From Bradyrhizobium sp. JYMT SZCCT0180 (GTDB lineage: Bacteria; Pseudomonadota; Alphaproteobacteria; Rhizobiales; Xanthobacteraceae), in NCBI RefSeq assembly GCF_018130165.1, contig NZ_JAFCLZ010000013.1:183807-247806 (forward strand): DNA of 64,000 nucleotides. The letters run 5' to 3'. Positions 31,042-38,798 of the stretch are shown here, piece by piece. The translations under genes and the position numbers were made by a program. A model generated the notes under the pieces. It ran no database searches. It was not told the origin of the DNA and was given only the letters and a program-made list of their open reading frames with translations. Every line of letters begins with the position of its first letter. Position 1 is the first letter of the stretch.

Positions 31042-32679
31042 ATGAACTATCAGCCACGTGCCATCGACCAGGCCATCAAGGGACCCGCTTCCTACGCGAG
31101 CGAGCTTGCCGCTGCCAAGGCGCTGCTCGAGACCCAGCCGACCTGGAACGGCGTCACCGCCGAAGCCGTGGCGCGCATGCGTCTGCAGAACCGCTTCAAG
31201 ACCGGCCTGGACATCGCCCGCTACACCGCGGCGCTGATGCGCAGCGATATGGCTGCCTATGACGCCGATCCGACCAAGTACACCCAGTCGCTGGGTTGCT
31301 GGCATGGCTTCATCGCGCAGCAGAAGCTGATCTCGGTGAAGAAGCATTTCGGCGGCAAGACCGATCGCCGCTATCTCTATTTGTCCGGCTGGATGATCGC
31401 CGCGCTGCGTTCCGAGTTCGGACCGCTGCCCGACCAGTCGATGCACGAGAAGACCTCGGTGCCGGCGCTGATCGAAGAGCTCTACACCTTCCTCCGTCAG
31501 GCCGACTCCCGTGAGCTCAACGATATCTTCCGCGCCATCGACGCCGCCCGCAAGGCAGGCGACAAGGCGAAGGAAAAGGAACTGATCGAGAAGGTCGACA
31601 ACTTCCAGACCCATGTCGTGCCTGTGATCGCCGACATCGACGCCGGCTTCGGCAATGCGGAGGCGACCTATCTGCTCGCCAAGAAGATGATTGAAGCAGG
31701 TGCGTGCGCGCTGCAGATCGAAAACCAGGTCTCCGACGAAAAGCAGTGCGGCCACCAGGACGGCAAGGTGACTGTGCCGCACGAGGTGTTCCTGGCGAAG
31801 ATCCGGGCGTGCCGCCATGCCTTCCTCGAACTCGGCGTCGAAGACGGCATCGTCGTGACCCGCACCGACTCGCTGGGTGCCGGTCTGACGCAGCAGATCG
31901 CCGTCAGCCACAAGCCCGGCGACATCGGCGATCAGTACAACAGCTTCCTGGATTGCGAGGAAATCACGGCCGAGAACGCCCGGAATGGCGATGTCATCAT
32001 CAACCGCAACGGCAAGATGCTGCGTCCGAAGCGGCTCGCCAGCAACCTCTATCAGTTCCGTGCCGGCACGGGCGAAGACCGCTGCGTGCTCGACAGCATC
32101 ACCTCGCTGCAGAACGGCGCCGACCTGTTGTGGATCGAGACCGAGAAGCCGCACATCGAGCAGATCGCCAAGATGGTCGATCGCATTCGCGAGGTCGTTC
32201 CGAACGCGAAGCTGGCCTACAACAACTCGCCGTCGTTCAACTGGACGCTCAACTTCCGTTGGCAGGTCTACGACGCGATGAAGGAAGCCGGCAAGGATGT
32301 CAGCAAGTACAACCGCGCCGAATTGATGAAGCCGGAATACGACGATACGCCGCTGGGCATTGAAGCCGACGAGCGCATCCGGACCTTCCAGGCCGATTCA
32401 GCCAAGCGCGCCGGCATCTTCCACCATCTGATCACGTTGCCGACCTATCACACGGCAGCGCTGTCGACTGATAATCTCGCGCGGGAGTATTTCGGCGAGC
32501 AGGGCATGCTGGGCTATGTGAAGAATGTTCAGCGTCAGGAGATCCGTCAGGGCATCGCCTGCGCCAAGCATCAGAACATGGCCGGCTCCGATATCGGTGA
32601 CGAGCACAAGGAATATTTCGCCGGGGAAGCCGCTCTGAAGGCGGGCGGCGCCCACAACACGATGAACCAGTTCGGCTAA
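31042..32679 (+). CDS. aceA: Isocitrate lyase
   Basis: The 545-residue enzyme splits isocitrate into glyoxylate and succinate, the first step of the glyoxylate cycle, needed for growth on acetate, fatty acids or stored polyhydroxybutyrate. Seen are the barrel strands VPVIADIDAGFGNAEATYLL, the signature with catalytic Cys in SDEKQCGHQDGKV, RTDSLGA and YNNSPSFNW. It belongs to the long form (about 530-550 residues). The ATG follows AAAGGA; an in-frame start 21 codons upstream lacks a ribosome site. It is divergent from the ScfR-type regulator and followed after 23 bases by a DUF4170 gene, probably on the same transcript. Confidence 0.97.
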   Translation: MNYQPRAIDQAIKGPASYASELAAAKALLETQPTWNGVTAEAVARMRLQNRFKTGLDIARYTAALMRSDMAAYDADPTKYTQSLGCWHGFIAQQKLISVKKHFGGKTDRRYLYLSGWMIAALRSEFGPLPDQSMHEKTSVPALIEELYTFLRQADSRELNDIFRAIDAARKAGDKAKEKELIEKVDNFQTHVVPVIADIDAGFGNAEATYLLAKKMIEAGACALQIENQVSDEKQCGHQDGKVTVPHEVFLAKIRACRHAFLELGVEDGIVVTRTDSLGAGLTQQIAVSHKPGDIGDQYNSFLDCEEITAENARNGDVIINRNGKMLRPKRLASNLYQFRAGTGEDRCVLDSITSLQNGADLLWIETEKPHIEQIAKMVDRIREVVPNAKLAYNNSPSFNWTLNFRWQVYDAMKEAGKDVSKYNRAELMKPEYDDTPLGIEADERIRTFQADSAKRAGIFHHLITLPTYHTAALSTDNLAREYFGEQGMLGYVKNVQRQEIRQGIACAKHQNMAGSDIGDEHKEYFAGEAALKAGGAHNTMNQFG

Positions 32680-32702
32680 CGGTAACAAGCAGGAGACTAG
32701 TC

Positions 32703-32909
32703 ATGACGAAGAGCAATTTCTGGGTGATTGGCGGCGAGTTCGGCTCGATGAACTTCCACAAGCTCGTGGAAGGCTCGGCTCAGGTACAGGGACCTTTCAA
32801 GACCCGCAAAGAGGCAGAGGATGCCTGGCGCGCGGTCTCGGAAGAGAACCGTCACAAGGCCGGCGTGCGCTTTTCGATCGTCGAAGAGCCCTCCCGCATC
32901 TCGGCCTGA
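32703..32909 (+). CDS. DUF4170 family small protein
   Basis: The 68-residue protein (MTKSNFWVIGGEFGSMNFHK, then QGPFKTRKEAEDAWRAVSEE and AGVRFSIVEEP) matches DUF4170, a small alphaproteobacterial family of unknown function. It has an AGGAGA site and follows aceA closely, with a terminator downstream, so it may share the aceA transcript. No cofactor motif is visible. Confidence 0.88.
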   Translation: MTKSNFWVIGGEFGSMNFHKLVEGSAQVQGPFKTRKEAEDAWRAVSEENRHKAGVRFSIVEEPSRISA

Positions 32910-32960
32910 GCGGCTGCTGCCGACCAACTAGAAGAAACGTCCAAGGAAAACGTAAGTGGG

Positions 32961-32999
32961 CGGCCCCATCCGGATCTCCGGGTGGGGCCGTTCTGCTGT
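32961..32999 (+). terminator. Rho-independent terminator after aceA-DUF4170
   Basis: CGGCCCCATCCGG pairs with CCGGGTGGGGCCG (one mismatch) around ATCT, followed by a loose T-rich tract. It lies about 50 bases after the stop codon. Confidence 0.8.
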
Positions 33000-33123
33000 T
33001 TTCAACCGAAGCCCGGCTTTTCAACCGAAACCTAAGTCATTGGGAACAAACGACCTTTGCGGAAAACATGGTTACTGCTAGGTTAACCGCCGCCAACCCT
33101 TCAGGACAAAGGCGGGTCGTGAG

Positions 33124-33675
33124 ATGTCAGACGTACAGAGTACCGCCCCTATTGAGCCGCAACCGACGCGGCTGCGCGACGCGCTGCGCAAGGCGCGGAT
33201 CGAGGCCGCTGACCGCACCGGCGTCGTCGTCGAATTGCGCGACGCCGAAGTGGCGCGGCTCGAAATCATGAACGAGGCGCTCGATCCGTTGTTTGCGCAG
33301 GTCCCCGAAAAGGTCGACCTGTTCGATCGCGGCGTCAGCCAGGGCGAGACGCCGCGGCTGTGGATCGACGTGGTCGCGCATATCCTGATGGGACGCGACA
33401 AGCGCATCTACCGCTTCGTGCAGGACACCCGCTTCGGCCGCATCGTGCTGGCCGAATCCCACGACGTGCCCGTCATCGTCGATGCCGTCACCGACTATGT
33501 CGCGCGCCGCATGATCGAGCGCGAGCATGCGATGGTGGCAACGCCGATGGTCGAGCCGGCAGCCGAAGAGCCGCCGAAACGCCGCGGCGGCTTCGGGATG
33601 TTCGTGCTCGGCTTCCTGCTCGGCGCCGCAGCCCTGTTCGGCCTCGCGCTGTTTGCCAGCCTGAGAAACCTCTAG
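33124..33675 (+). CDS. Hypothetical protein with C-terminal membrane anchor
   Basis: I do not recognise a named family. The 183-residue protein has a soluble N-terminal part with LRKARIEAADRTGVVVELRDAEV, then PRLWIDVVAHILMGRDKRIYRF and VIVDAVTDYVARRMIEREHAM. A Pro/Glu linker with KRRGG follows, then one membrane helix at the C terminus (FGMFVLGFLLGAAALFGLALFA, about residues 158-179). The soluble part faces the cytoplasm by the positive-inside rule. It lies 22 bases upstream of a second membrane-protein gene and is probably co-transcribed with it. Confidence 0.7.
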   Translation: MSDVQSTAPIEPQPTRLRDALRKARIEAADRTGVVVELRDAEVARLEIMNEALDPLFAQVPEKVDLFDRGVSQGETPRLWIDVVAHILMGRDKRIYRFVQDTRFGRIVLAESHDVPVIVDAVTDYVARRMIEREHAMVATPMVEPAAEEPPKRRGGFGMFVLGFLLGAAALFGLALFASLRNL

Positions 33676-33697
33676 CGCGGAGCCTGAAGGGGACCTC

Positions 33698-34414
33698 GTG
33701 CCAGCCATCATCATCGGCAACGCCATCGTGGCGGTGATCGTCCTGGTCATCGCCGCGAGCCTGTACGGCAAATGGCTGACGTTGAGGCGTGCCGAATATA
33801 TCCGCACGTTCCGCTGGCCAAGCGGGCTGCTGCAGCGGCTGGAGCAGCATCACCCGGGCTTCCAGCGCAAGGACAGCGCGCTGGTCTCGCGCGGCCTGCG
33901 GCAGTTTTTCCTCGCCTATCTCATGAGCGGCAAGCGCTACGTCTCGATGCCCTCGCAAGTCGCGGACGATCTGTGGCACGAGTTTATCCTCTACACGCGC
34001 GAGTACGATGCGTTTTGCCGCCGCGCGTTCGGCGGTTTCCTGCATCACACCCCGGCGGTGGTGCTGAGCGAGCATCGCAAAAGCAACGAGGGCCTGCGGC
34101 GGGTCTGGTGGTACTGCTGCAAGTACGAGAGTATCGATCCTGTCAGGCCGAGCCGGCTGCCGCTGTTGTTTGCGCTCGACAGCAAGTTCAAGATCGCCAA
34201 CGGCTTTGTCTATCACCCCGACTGCGAGGAGTTGCGCAAGAACGGCAGCGGTACCGCATACTGCGGCGGTGATTTCGCGGACACGTCGGTCGATGGTTCG
34301 TCGTCCGGCTTCGGCGATGGCGACGGCGGCCACGCTAGCGGCGATGCCGGAGGTAGCGATGGGGGTGGTGGTGGAGACGGCGGCGGAGGTTGCGGCGGTG
34401 GGGGCGGGGACTAG
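33698..34414 (+). CDS. Membrane-anchored glycine-rich domain protein
   Basis: The 238-residue protein has an N-terminal membrane helix (about residues 2-22), then a domain with VADDLWHEFILYTREYDAFCRRAFGGFLHHTP near residue 88. This WHxFI...YxxFC...FGxFxHH pattern is that of glycine-rich-domain-containing proteins. It ends in a long Gly/Asp/Ser tail (GGGGGDGGGGCGGGGGD), as in TIGR04222-type membrane proteins. The function is unknown. The start is GTG with AAGGGGA six bases upstream. It pairs with the preceding anchored protein. Confidence 0.75.
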   Translation: MPAIIIGNAIVAVIVLVIAASLYGKWLTLRRAEYIRTFRWPSGLLQRLEQHHPGFQRKDSALVSRGLRQFFLAYLMSGKRYVSMPSQVADDLWHEFILYTREYDAFCRRAFGGFLHHTPAVVLSEHRKSNEGLRRVWWYCCKYESIDPVRPSRLPLLFALDSKFKIANGFVYHPDCEELRKNGSGTAYCGGDFADTSVDGSSSGFGDGDGGHASGDAGGSDGGGGGDGGGGCGGGGGD

Positions 34415-34429
34415 CCCTGCCTGAACCAG

Positions 34430-35317
34430 TTACGACAACCTGACTTGCGCCAACTGCCGGATCACATTGTCATCGCCAAAGCCGCGCACGGTCTGCACGC
34501 AGCGCCAATGGTCGCCGTCGCGCTCGATCGAAAACAGATTATAGGCCGCAGCGGGATAGTGCCGGTGCGCCAGCGCCGACGCCGAAGGCACGCCGATCGC
34601 GGGAATCTGGCGGTCAGTGCCTTCGATCCACATGGTCGAATGGATGTGGTCGTGACCGTGCAGCACCAGTTCCACGCCATGGCGCTTCAGGAGCGCGCGC
34701 AGCTGCCGCGAATCCGTCAGCCGCTTGATGCGGGAATCCGAATGCAGGGGGTGATGGACCAGCAGCACCCGGAATGCCTGTTCGGACGACAATTGCGTCA
34801 GGATTTGATCCAGTTCATCGAGCTGGGCCCGCCCGAGCCTGCCGGTCGCCATCAGCGGCAGCGTCGGCACTGCCGAGGATACGCCGATCAGCGCCAGCGG
34901 GCCGCGCCGGCGCACGAACGGAAACGTCGCACCGTTGGGCCCGGCATCGCCGCGCAGATAGTCGCCGAACGTTCCGGCGAAACGATTCCTGGTGGCGCGC
35001 ACGTAGGCGTCGTGGTTGCCGGGAATCACCGTGACTTCCTGCGGCGCGCCGACGCTTTCAAGCCAGGCCTGCGCCGGCGAGAACTCGGCTTCCAGCGCGA
35101 GATTGACCAGATCGCCGGTGACCGCGATATGGTCAGGCTGCTGGACCTGCATGTCCGCGACCAACGCGTCGAGCACCTCGCGGCGGTGGTATTTGTGGCG
35201 GTTGCGGGTCCAGTTGAGATAGCCGAGCGCGCGCTTGCCCGCGAGATCGCGAAAGCGTGCCGCCGGCAGCGGCGGCAGGTGCGGATCGGACAAATGCGCC
35301 AGCGTGAATGCGGCCAT
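34430..35317 (-). CDS. Metallophosphoesterase, calcineurin-like
   Basis: The 295-residue protein has the dimetal motifs of calcineurin-like phosphoesterases: FTLAHLSDPHLPP near residue 5 (DxH), VTGDLVNLA (GD), VIPGNHDAYV (GNHD), LLVHHPL (H), and LVLHGHDHIHSTMW (GHxH). It most resembles cyclic nucleotide phosphodiesterase-like (CpdA/Icc) proteins, though the substrate is not shown. The ATG before AAFTLAHLSDPH is chosen, as it has GAGG upstream; the frame is open 27 codons further. It diverges from the Nudix gene. Confidence 0.88.
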   Translation of the reverse strand: MAAFTLAHLSDPHLPPLPAARFRDLAGKRALGYLNWTRNRHKYHRREVLDALVADMQVQQPDHIAVTGDLVNLALEAEFSPAQAWLESVGAPQEVTVIPGNHDAYVRATRNRFAGTFGDYLRGDAGPNGATFPFVRRRGPLALIGVSSAVPTLPLMATGRLGRAQLDELDQILTQLSSEQAFRVLLVHHPLHSDSRIKRLTDSRQLRALLKRHGVELVLHGHDHIHSTMWIEGTDRQIPAIGVPSASALAHRHYPAAAYNLFSIERDGDHWRCVQTVRGFGDDNVIRQLAQVRLS

Positions 35318-35432
35318 CAAAAACCTCGTCAGGAATCCTTGCGAGAAACCTTGCCAGAAACCCTGCAATGTATTGGCAAGCCAACCGTATCTGCGCAAGG
35401 ATCAAACATCATGTCCGGCATCTGAGGTATTT

Positions 35433-35921
35433 GTGACCGCTCTGCAGAATCTTCGAAAACGCTTCGAGCCGCAGCTGCGGCGGGTAATGCATCTCTATTG
35501 GCGGATCGCCCGCGGCATGACGCTCGGGGTCCGCGGCGTCGTGCTCGACGGCGGCAACAGGGTGTTTCTGGTCAAACACAGCTATATCTCCGGCTGGCAT
35601 CTGCCGGGCGGCGGGGTCGAGGTCGGCGAGACGTTCCTCGAGGCATTGCGGCGCGAACTCATGGAGGAGGGGCGGATCGAACTCACCAACGAACCACCCT
35701 TGCATGGCCTGTTTTTCAACGTCCACGTATCGCCCCGCGACCATGTCGCGGTCTATGTCGTGAAGCAATTCCGCCAGGACCGCTTGCCGCAGCCCAACCG
35801 CGAGATCGTGGAGTGCGGGTTCTACGATGCGGCTGCGCTGCCGGCGGACACTACCCGAGGTACGCGCCTTCGGATCGCCGAAGTGCTGGATTTCAAGGCG
35901 CGGACCGCGACCTGGCGCTGA
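35433..35921 (+). CDS. Nudix hydrolase
   Basis: The 162-residue protein has a Nudix box near residue 60 (GGVEVGETFLEALRRELMEE). After the EE pair the usual xG reads GR, so the last Gly of the box is changed while all metal-ligand Glu residues are kept. Before it stands VRGVVLDGGNRVFLVKHSYISGWHLPGG. Nudix enzymes cleave nucleoside diphosphates linked to other groups; the substrate is unknown. The start is GTG with GAGG upstream. It is followed after 76 bases by a glycan-type membrane protein operon on the same strand. Confidence 0.87.
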   Translation: MTALQNLRKRFEPQLRRVMHLYWRIARGMTLGVRGVVLDGGNRVFLVKHSYISGWHLPGGGVEVGETFLEALRRELMEEGRIELTNEPPLHGLFFNVHVSPRDHVAVYVVKQFRQDRLPQPNREIVECGFYDAAALPADTTRGTRLRIAEVLDFKARTATWR

Positions 35922-35997
35922 TTTTTGCGCAGGCGCTCGGTTGCGCCCCGCCATCACAGCCCCTAGAAGCGGAGCAGTCGAGCGGGGGCCGGACAGG

Positions 35998-37188
35998 ATG
36001 AAACTGATTAAACTTCTCTGCGGCATCGGCTTCCTGGTGGTGCTGGCGAGCAATATCTTGACCATCTCGCGCTGGAGCGAAAGCCGCGGGGTTTATGACG
36101 ACATCTGCTATCTGCGGCAGGCGCATCTGTTTCAGCGATTTGGCCTGGATGGGCTCAACACCGACCTCAAGCGTGAGGACGACCAATATCTCGCCAACAA
36201 GCTGAAGGAAATGGACTATCCCGAGTGGAACGTGACGACGCGGGCTCCCTGTCACGTCTGGATGGAGAAGACGAAAAAAACCGTCCTTCAATATCCACCT
36301 GGCACCGGGTTCATGCTGGCGTTATTCCCGGAAGGCTTTCAGGTCATGCCGCTTTATGTTCTGGCGTCGATCGTGATCGTCGGTTTTGCGTTCCTTGCAA
36401 TGACTTATGCATCAACGCTCGCTTCGCTCGCATTGGTGGCCGTCTTCGGGGACGTCGCGATCTACCTGATGATCAATCCGACCAAGGCGAGCTATTCGGT
36501 TGCGCCGACCATGATGGTCTGCGCGCTCGCGGGCTGGCTCACCGCGAAGCTGTTCGCGGATCGGTCGCGGCACCGGCTTGTGCTGCTCGCACTGGTGGGG
36601 CTGCTGATCGGCCTGTCCGTGAATTTGCGCCTGCCGAACCTGTTCCTGTCGGCGGGCTATTGCCTGTATCTCGCCGGCGCGTTCCTGCTGGCGCGAAGCA
36701 GGGAGACGTTCCTGCAAGGGGCGGCATTCGGCGTTGCGTTCCTGATCGGCATGGCGCCGACGCTGATCGCGCATGCGATCAATGCGGGAAGTCCCTTCAC
36801 GACGACCTATGGCGGACAAGACGTCGCGCCGCGGGAGCTGGATGCAGGTATCCTCTGGCAGTATTTCGGCGACGTGCAGTTCACCTTGCTGGCGATCGCG
36901 GCGGCATGGACCGCCTGGCTGTGGCGCTACAGTCAGGGGGGCGCGAGGCAGGCCGCCATTTTGCTCGCCACCAATCTGGTGGTGAACGCGATTTTCTTCA
37001 TGACGCATCCGATCTTCACGCCCTACTACGTTATGCCGATCGACATGCTGACGCTGTGGACGCTGCTGTTCGCAACGCTCGATCTGCGCGGCAGGGCCGC
37101 TGCAGAGCCGGGCGTCCCTCAACTGGAAGAGGCCCTGAAGCGGCATAGGCGATCCATGGTCCACCTTGGCCCGGCAGGTCCGCGATGA
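35998..37188 (+). CDS. Multi-pass membrane protein, likely GT-C type glycosyltransferase
   Basis: The 396-residue protein has about nine or ten hydrophobic helices. After the first helix there is a periplasmic loop with an acidic pair (GVYDDICYLRQAHLFQRFG), a feature shared with GT-C enzymes that take sugars from polyprenyl-phosphate carriers. The rest (LQYPPGTGFMLALFP, then NPTKASYSVAPTMMV and NLRLPNLFLSAGY) also fits this fold. The stop overlaps the ATG of the next gene, a polyprenyl-phosphate-type GT2, by four bases. A pair of carrier-sugar synthase and membrane transferase is the natural reading. The acceptor is unknown. Confidence 0.72.
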   Translation: MKLIKLLCGIGFLVVLASNILTISRWSESRGVYDDICYLRQAHLFQRFGLDGLNTDLKREDDQYLANKLKEMDYPEWNVTTRAPCHVWMEKTKKTVLQYPPGTGFMLALFPEGFQVMPLYVLASIVIVGFAFLAMTYASTLASLALVAVFGDVAIYLMINPTKASYSVAPTMMVCALAGWLTAKLFADRSRHRLVLLALVGLLIGLSVNLRLPNLFLSAGYCLYLAGAFLLARSRETFLQGAAFGVAFLIGMAPTLIAHAINAGSPFTTTYGGQDVAPRELDAGILWQYFGDVQFTLLAIAAAWTAWLWRYSQGGARQAAILLATNLVVNAIFFMTHPIFTPYYVMPIDMLTLWTLLFATLDLRGRAAAEPGVPQLEEALKRHRRSMVHLGPAGPR

Positions 37189-38120
37189 CGACACCGGCGT
37201 TGCGAGTTGCGGTTCTGGTGCCGTGCTTCAATGAGGAGGCGGCCGTCACGACCGTGGTCGCCGATTTTCGCAAAGTGCTGCCGACGGCCGAAATCTTCGT
37301 CTATGACAACAATTCAACAGATCGCACCGCCGACGTCGCGCGGACGGCCGGCGCGCAGGTGCGCAGCGAACGCCGTCAGGGCAAGGGTCATGTCATCCGG
37401 CGGATGTTTGCCGATATCGAGGCCGACATCTATGTGCTGGTCGACGGCGACGCGACCTACGACGCCGCCAGCGCCCCACGCATGATCGAGGCTCTGGTCA
37501 ACGACCACCTCGACATGGTGGTGGGCTTTCGCGTCGATCAATCGGCCGCCGCCTACCGGCCCGGCCACCGCACCGGAAACTGGATGCTGACCGGATTCCT
37601 TTCGATGGTGTTCGGTCAGGCGTTCAAGGATATCCTTTCCGGCTACCGTGTGTTCTCGCGCCGCTTCGTCAAATCGTTTCCGGTGCTGTCGGACGGCTTC
37701 GAGATCGAAACCGAGCTCAGCGTGCATGCGCTCGAACTGGCGCTGCCGGTGGCCGAAATCGAGACACCCTATTTCGCCCGGCCGGAGGGGTCGTTCAGCA
37801 AGCTGAACACCTGGCGCGACGGCTTCCGGATCCTCGGCACCATCCTGAAACTCTATCGCTCGGAAAAGCCGCTGCGGTTCTTCACCGCGATCGGCGTGTT
37901 CCTGATGGTGATTTCCGTCGTCCTCGCGATCCCCGTCATCATCACCTATCTAGAGCACGGTCTCGTTCCGCGGCTACCGACCGCGGTTTTGTCGATGGGG
38001 CTGATGATTATGGCGGTGCTGTCGGTTTCATCCGGGCTGGTGCTGGACACGGTGACGCGCGGCCGCCGCGAGATGAAACTGCTGGCCTATCTGTCGCAAC
38101 CGGCGATTAACAAGAAATGA
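37185..38120 (+). CDS. Family 2 glycosyltransferase, polyprenyl-phosphate sugar synthase type
   Basis: The 311-residue protein has a cytoplasmic GT-A domain (RVAVLVPCFNEEAAVTTVV, then EIFVYDNNSTDRTADVA, the DxD region VLVDGDATYDA, and LSGYRVFSRRFVKSFP) followed by two C-terminal membrane helices (about 235-260 and 270-292). This is the layout of DPM1/GtrB-like enzymes that charge polyprenyl phosphate with a sugar from a nucleotide sugar. It overlaps the preceding membrane-protein gene by ATGA, so their translation is coupled. Confidence 0.9.
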   Translation: MTTPALRVAVLVPCFNEEAAVTTVVADFRKVLPTAEIFVYDNNSTDRTADVARTAGAQVRSERRQGKGHVIRRMFADIEADIYVLVDGDATYDAASAPRMIEALVNDHLDMVVGFRVDQSAAAYRPGHRTGNWMLTGFLSMVFGQAFKDILSGYRVFSRRFVKSFPVLSDGFEIETELSVHALELALPVAEIETPYFARPEGSFSKLNTWRDGFRILGTILKLYRSEKPLRFFTAIGVFLMVISVVLAIPVIITYLEHGLVPRLPTAVLSMGLMIMAVLSVSSGLVLDTVTRGRREMKLLAYLSQPAINKK

Positions 38121-38188
38121 GACAAAGCGGGCTTTAGCGCTGGCGGCAATGGACCGCGCCGCTGCCAGATGCTATTCCGCGCCTTACC

Positions 38189-38701
38189 ATGAGCGAACTT
38201 TCCGTCACCATATTGCCCGAAACGCCAAAGGACGCGCAGGCGATCGAGCGCCTGCTCGAACGCACCTTCGGCCCCGGCCGCTTCGTGCTGAGTGCCTACC
38301 GGCTGCGCGAGCACGTCGATCATCTGCTCGATCTGTCGTTCACGGCGCGGATCGGTACGCTGATGGTCGGCTCGGTGCGCCAGTTGCCGGTTTGCATCGG
38401 CGATACCCCCGCCTTGATGCTCGGGCCGTTGACGGTCGAGCCGCCGTTTCGCAGCCGCGGCGTCGGGCGCATGCTGCTCGATCGCGCTCTTGCGGATGCC
38501 AAGGCAAAGGGCCATCGCCTGGTCATTCTGGTCGGCGACGAGGCCTATTACAGCCGTGTCGGATTCAAGGCCGTGCCGAAGGGGCGGATGACCATGCCTG
38601 GCCCGGTCGATTACAGCCGCCTCCTGGTCGCCGAACTCGTCGACGGCGCCTTCGACGGTGTCTCCGGTGCCATTCGCCCGGACTGGAGCAAGGCGCGGTA
38701 A
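38189..38701 (+). CDS. GNAT family N-acetyltransferase
   Basis: The 170-residue protein resembles the YhbS-type GNATs. It has the acetyl-CoA-binding core LGPLTVEPPFRSRGVGRMLLDRAL with the RxxGxG/A loop near residue 90, and HRLVILVGDEAYYSRVGFKAVPKG, typical of that group. It transfers an acetyl group from acetyl-CoA to an unknown amine or protein. It lies 68 bases after the GT2 gene and may be on the same transcript. Repeat D follows the stop. Confidence 0.9.
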   Translation: MSELSVTILPETPKDAQAIERLLERTFGPGRFVLSAYRLREHVDHLLDLSFTARIGTLMVGSVRQLPVCIGDTPALMLGPLTVEPPFRSRGVGRMLLDRALADAKAKGHRLVILVGDEAYYSRVGFKAVPKGRMTMPGPVDYSRLLVAELVDGAFDGVSGAIRPDWSKAR

Positions 38702-38708
38702 GCAGTGT

Positions 38709-38795
38709 GTAGGGTGGGCAAAGGCGCTCTTGCGCCGTGCCCACCATCGCCCATTCGGTGCACGCAATGGTGGGCACGCTTCGCCCACCCTACGA
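38709..38795. repeat. Dispersed palindromic repeat, family D, copy 3
   Basis: Arms GTAGGGTGGGCAAAG and TTCGCCCACCCTAC, inner GTGCCCACCAT and ATGGTGGGCAC. It fills the gap between the converging GNAT and TonB-receptor genes and could serve as a two-way terminator. Confidence 0.88.
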
Positions 38796-38798
38796 AGT

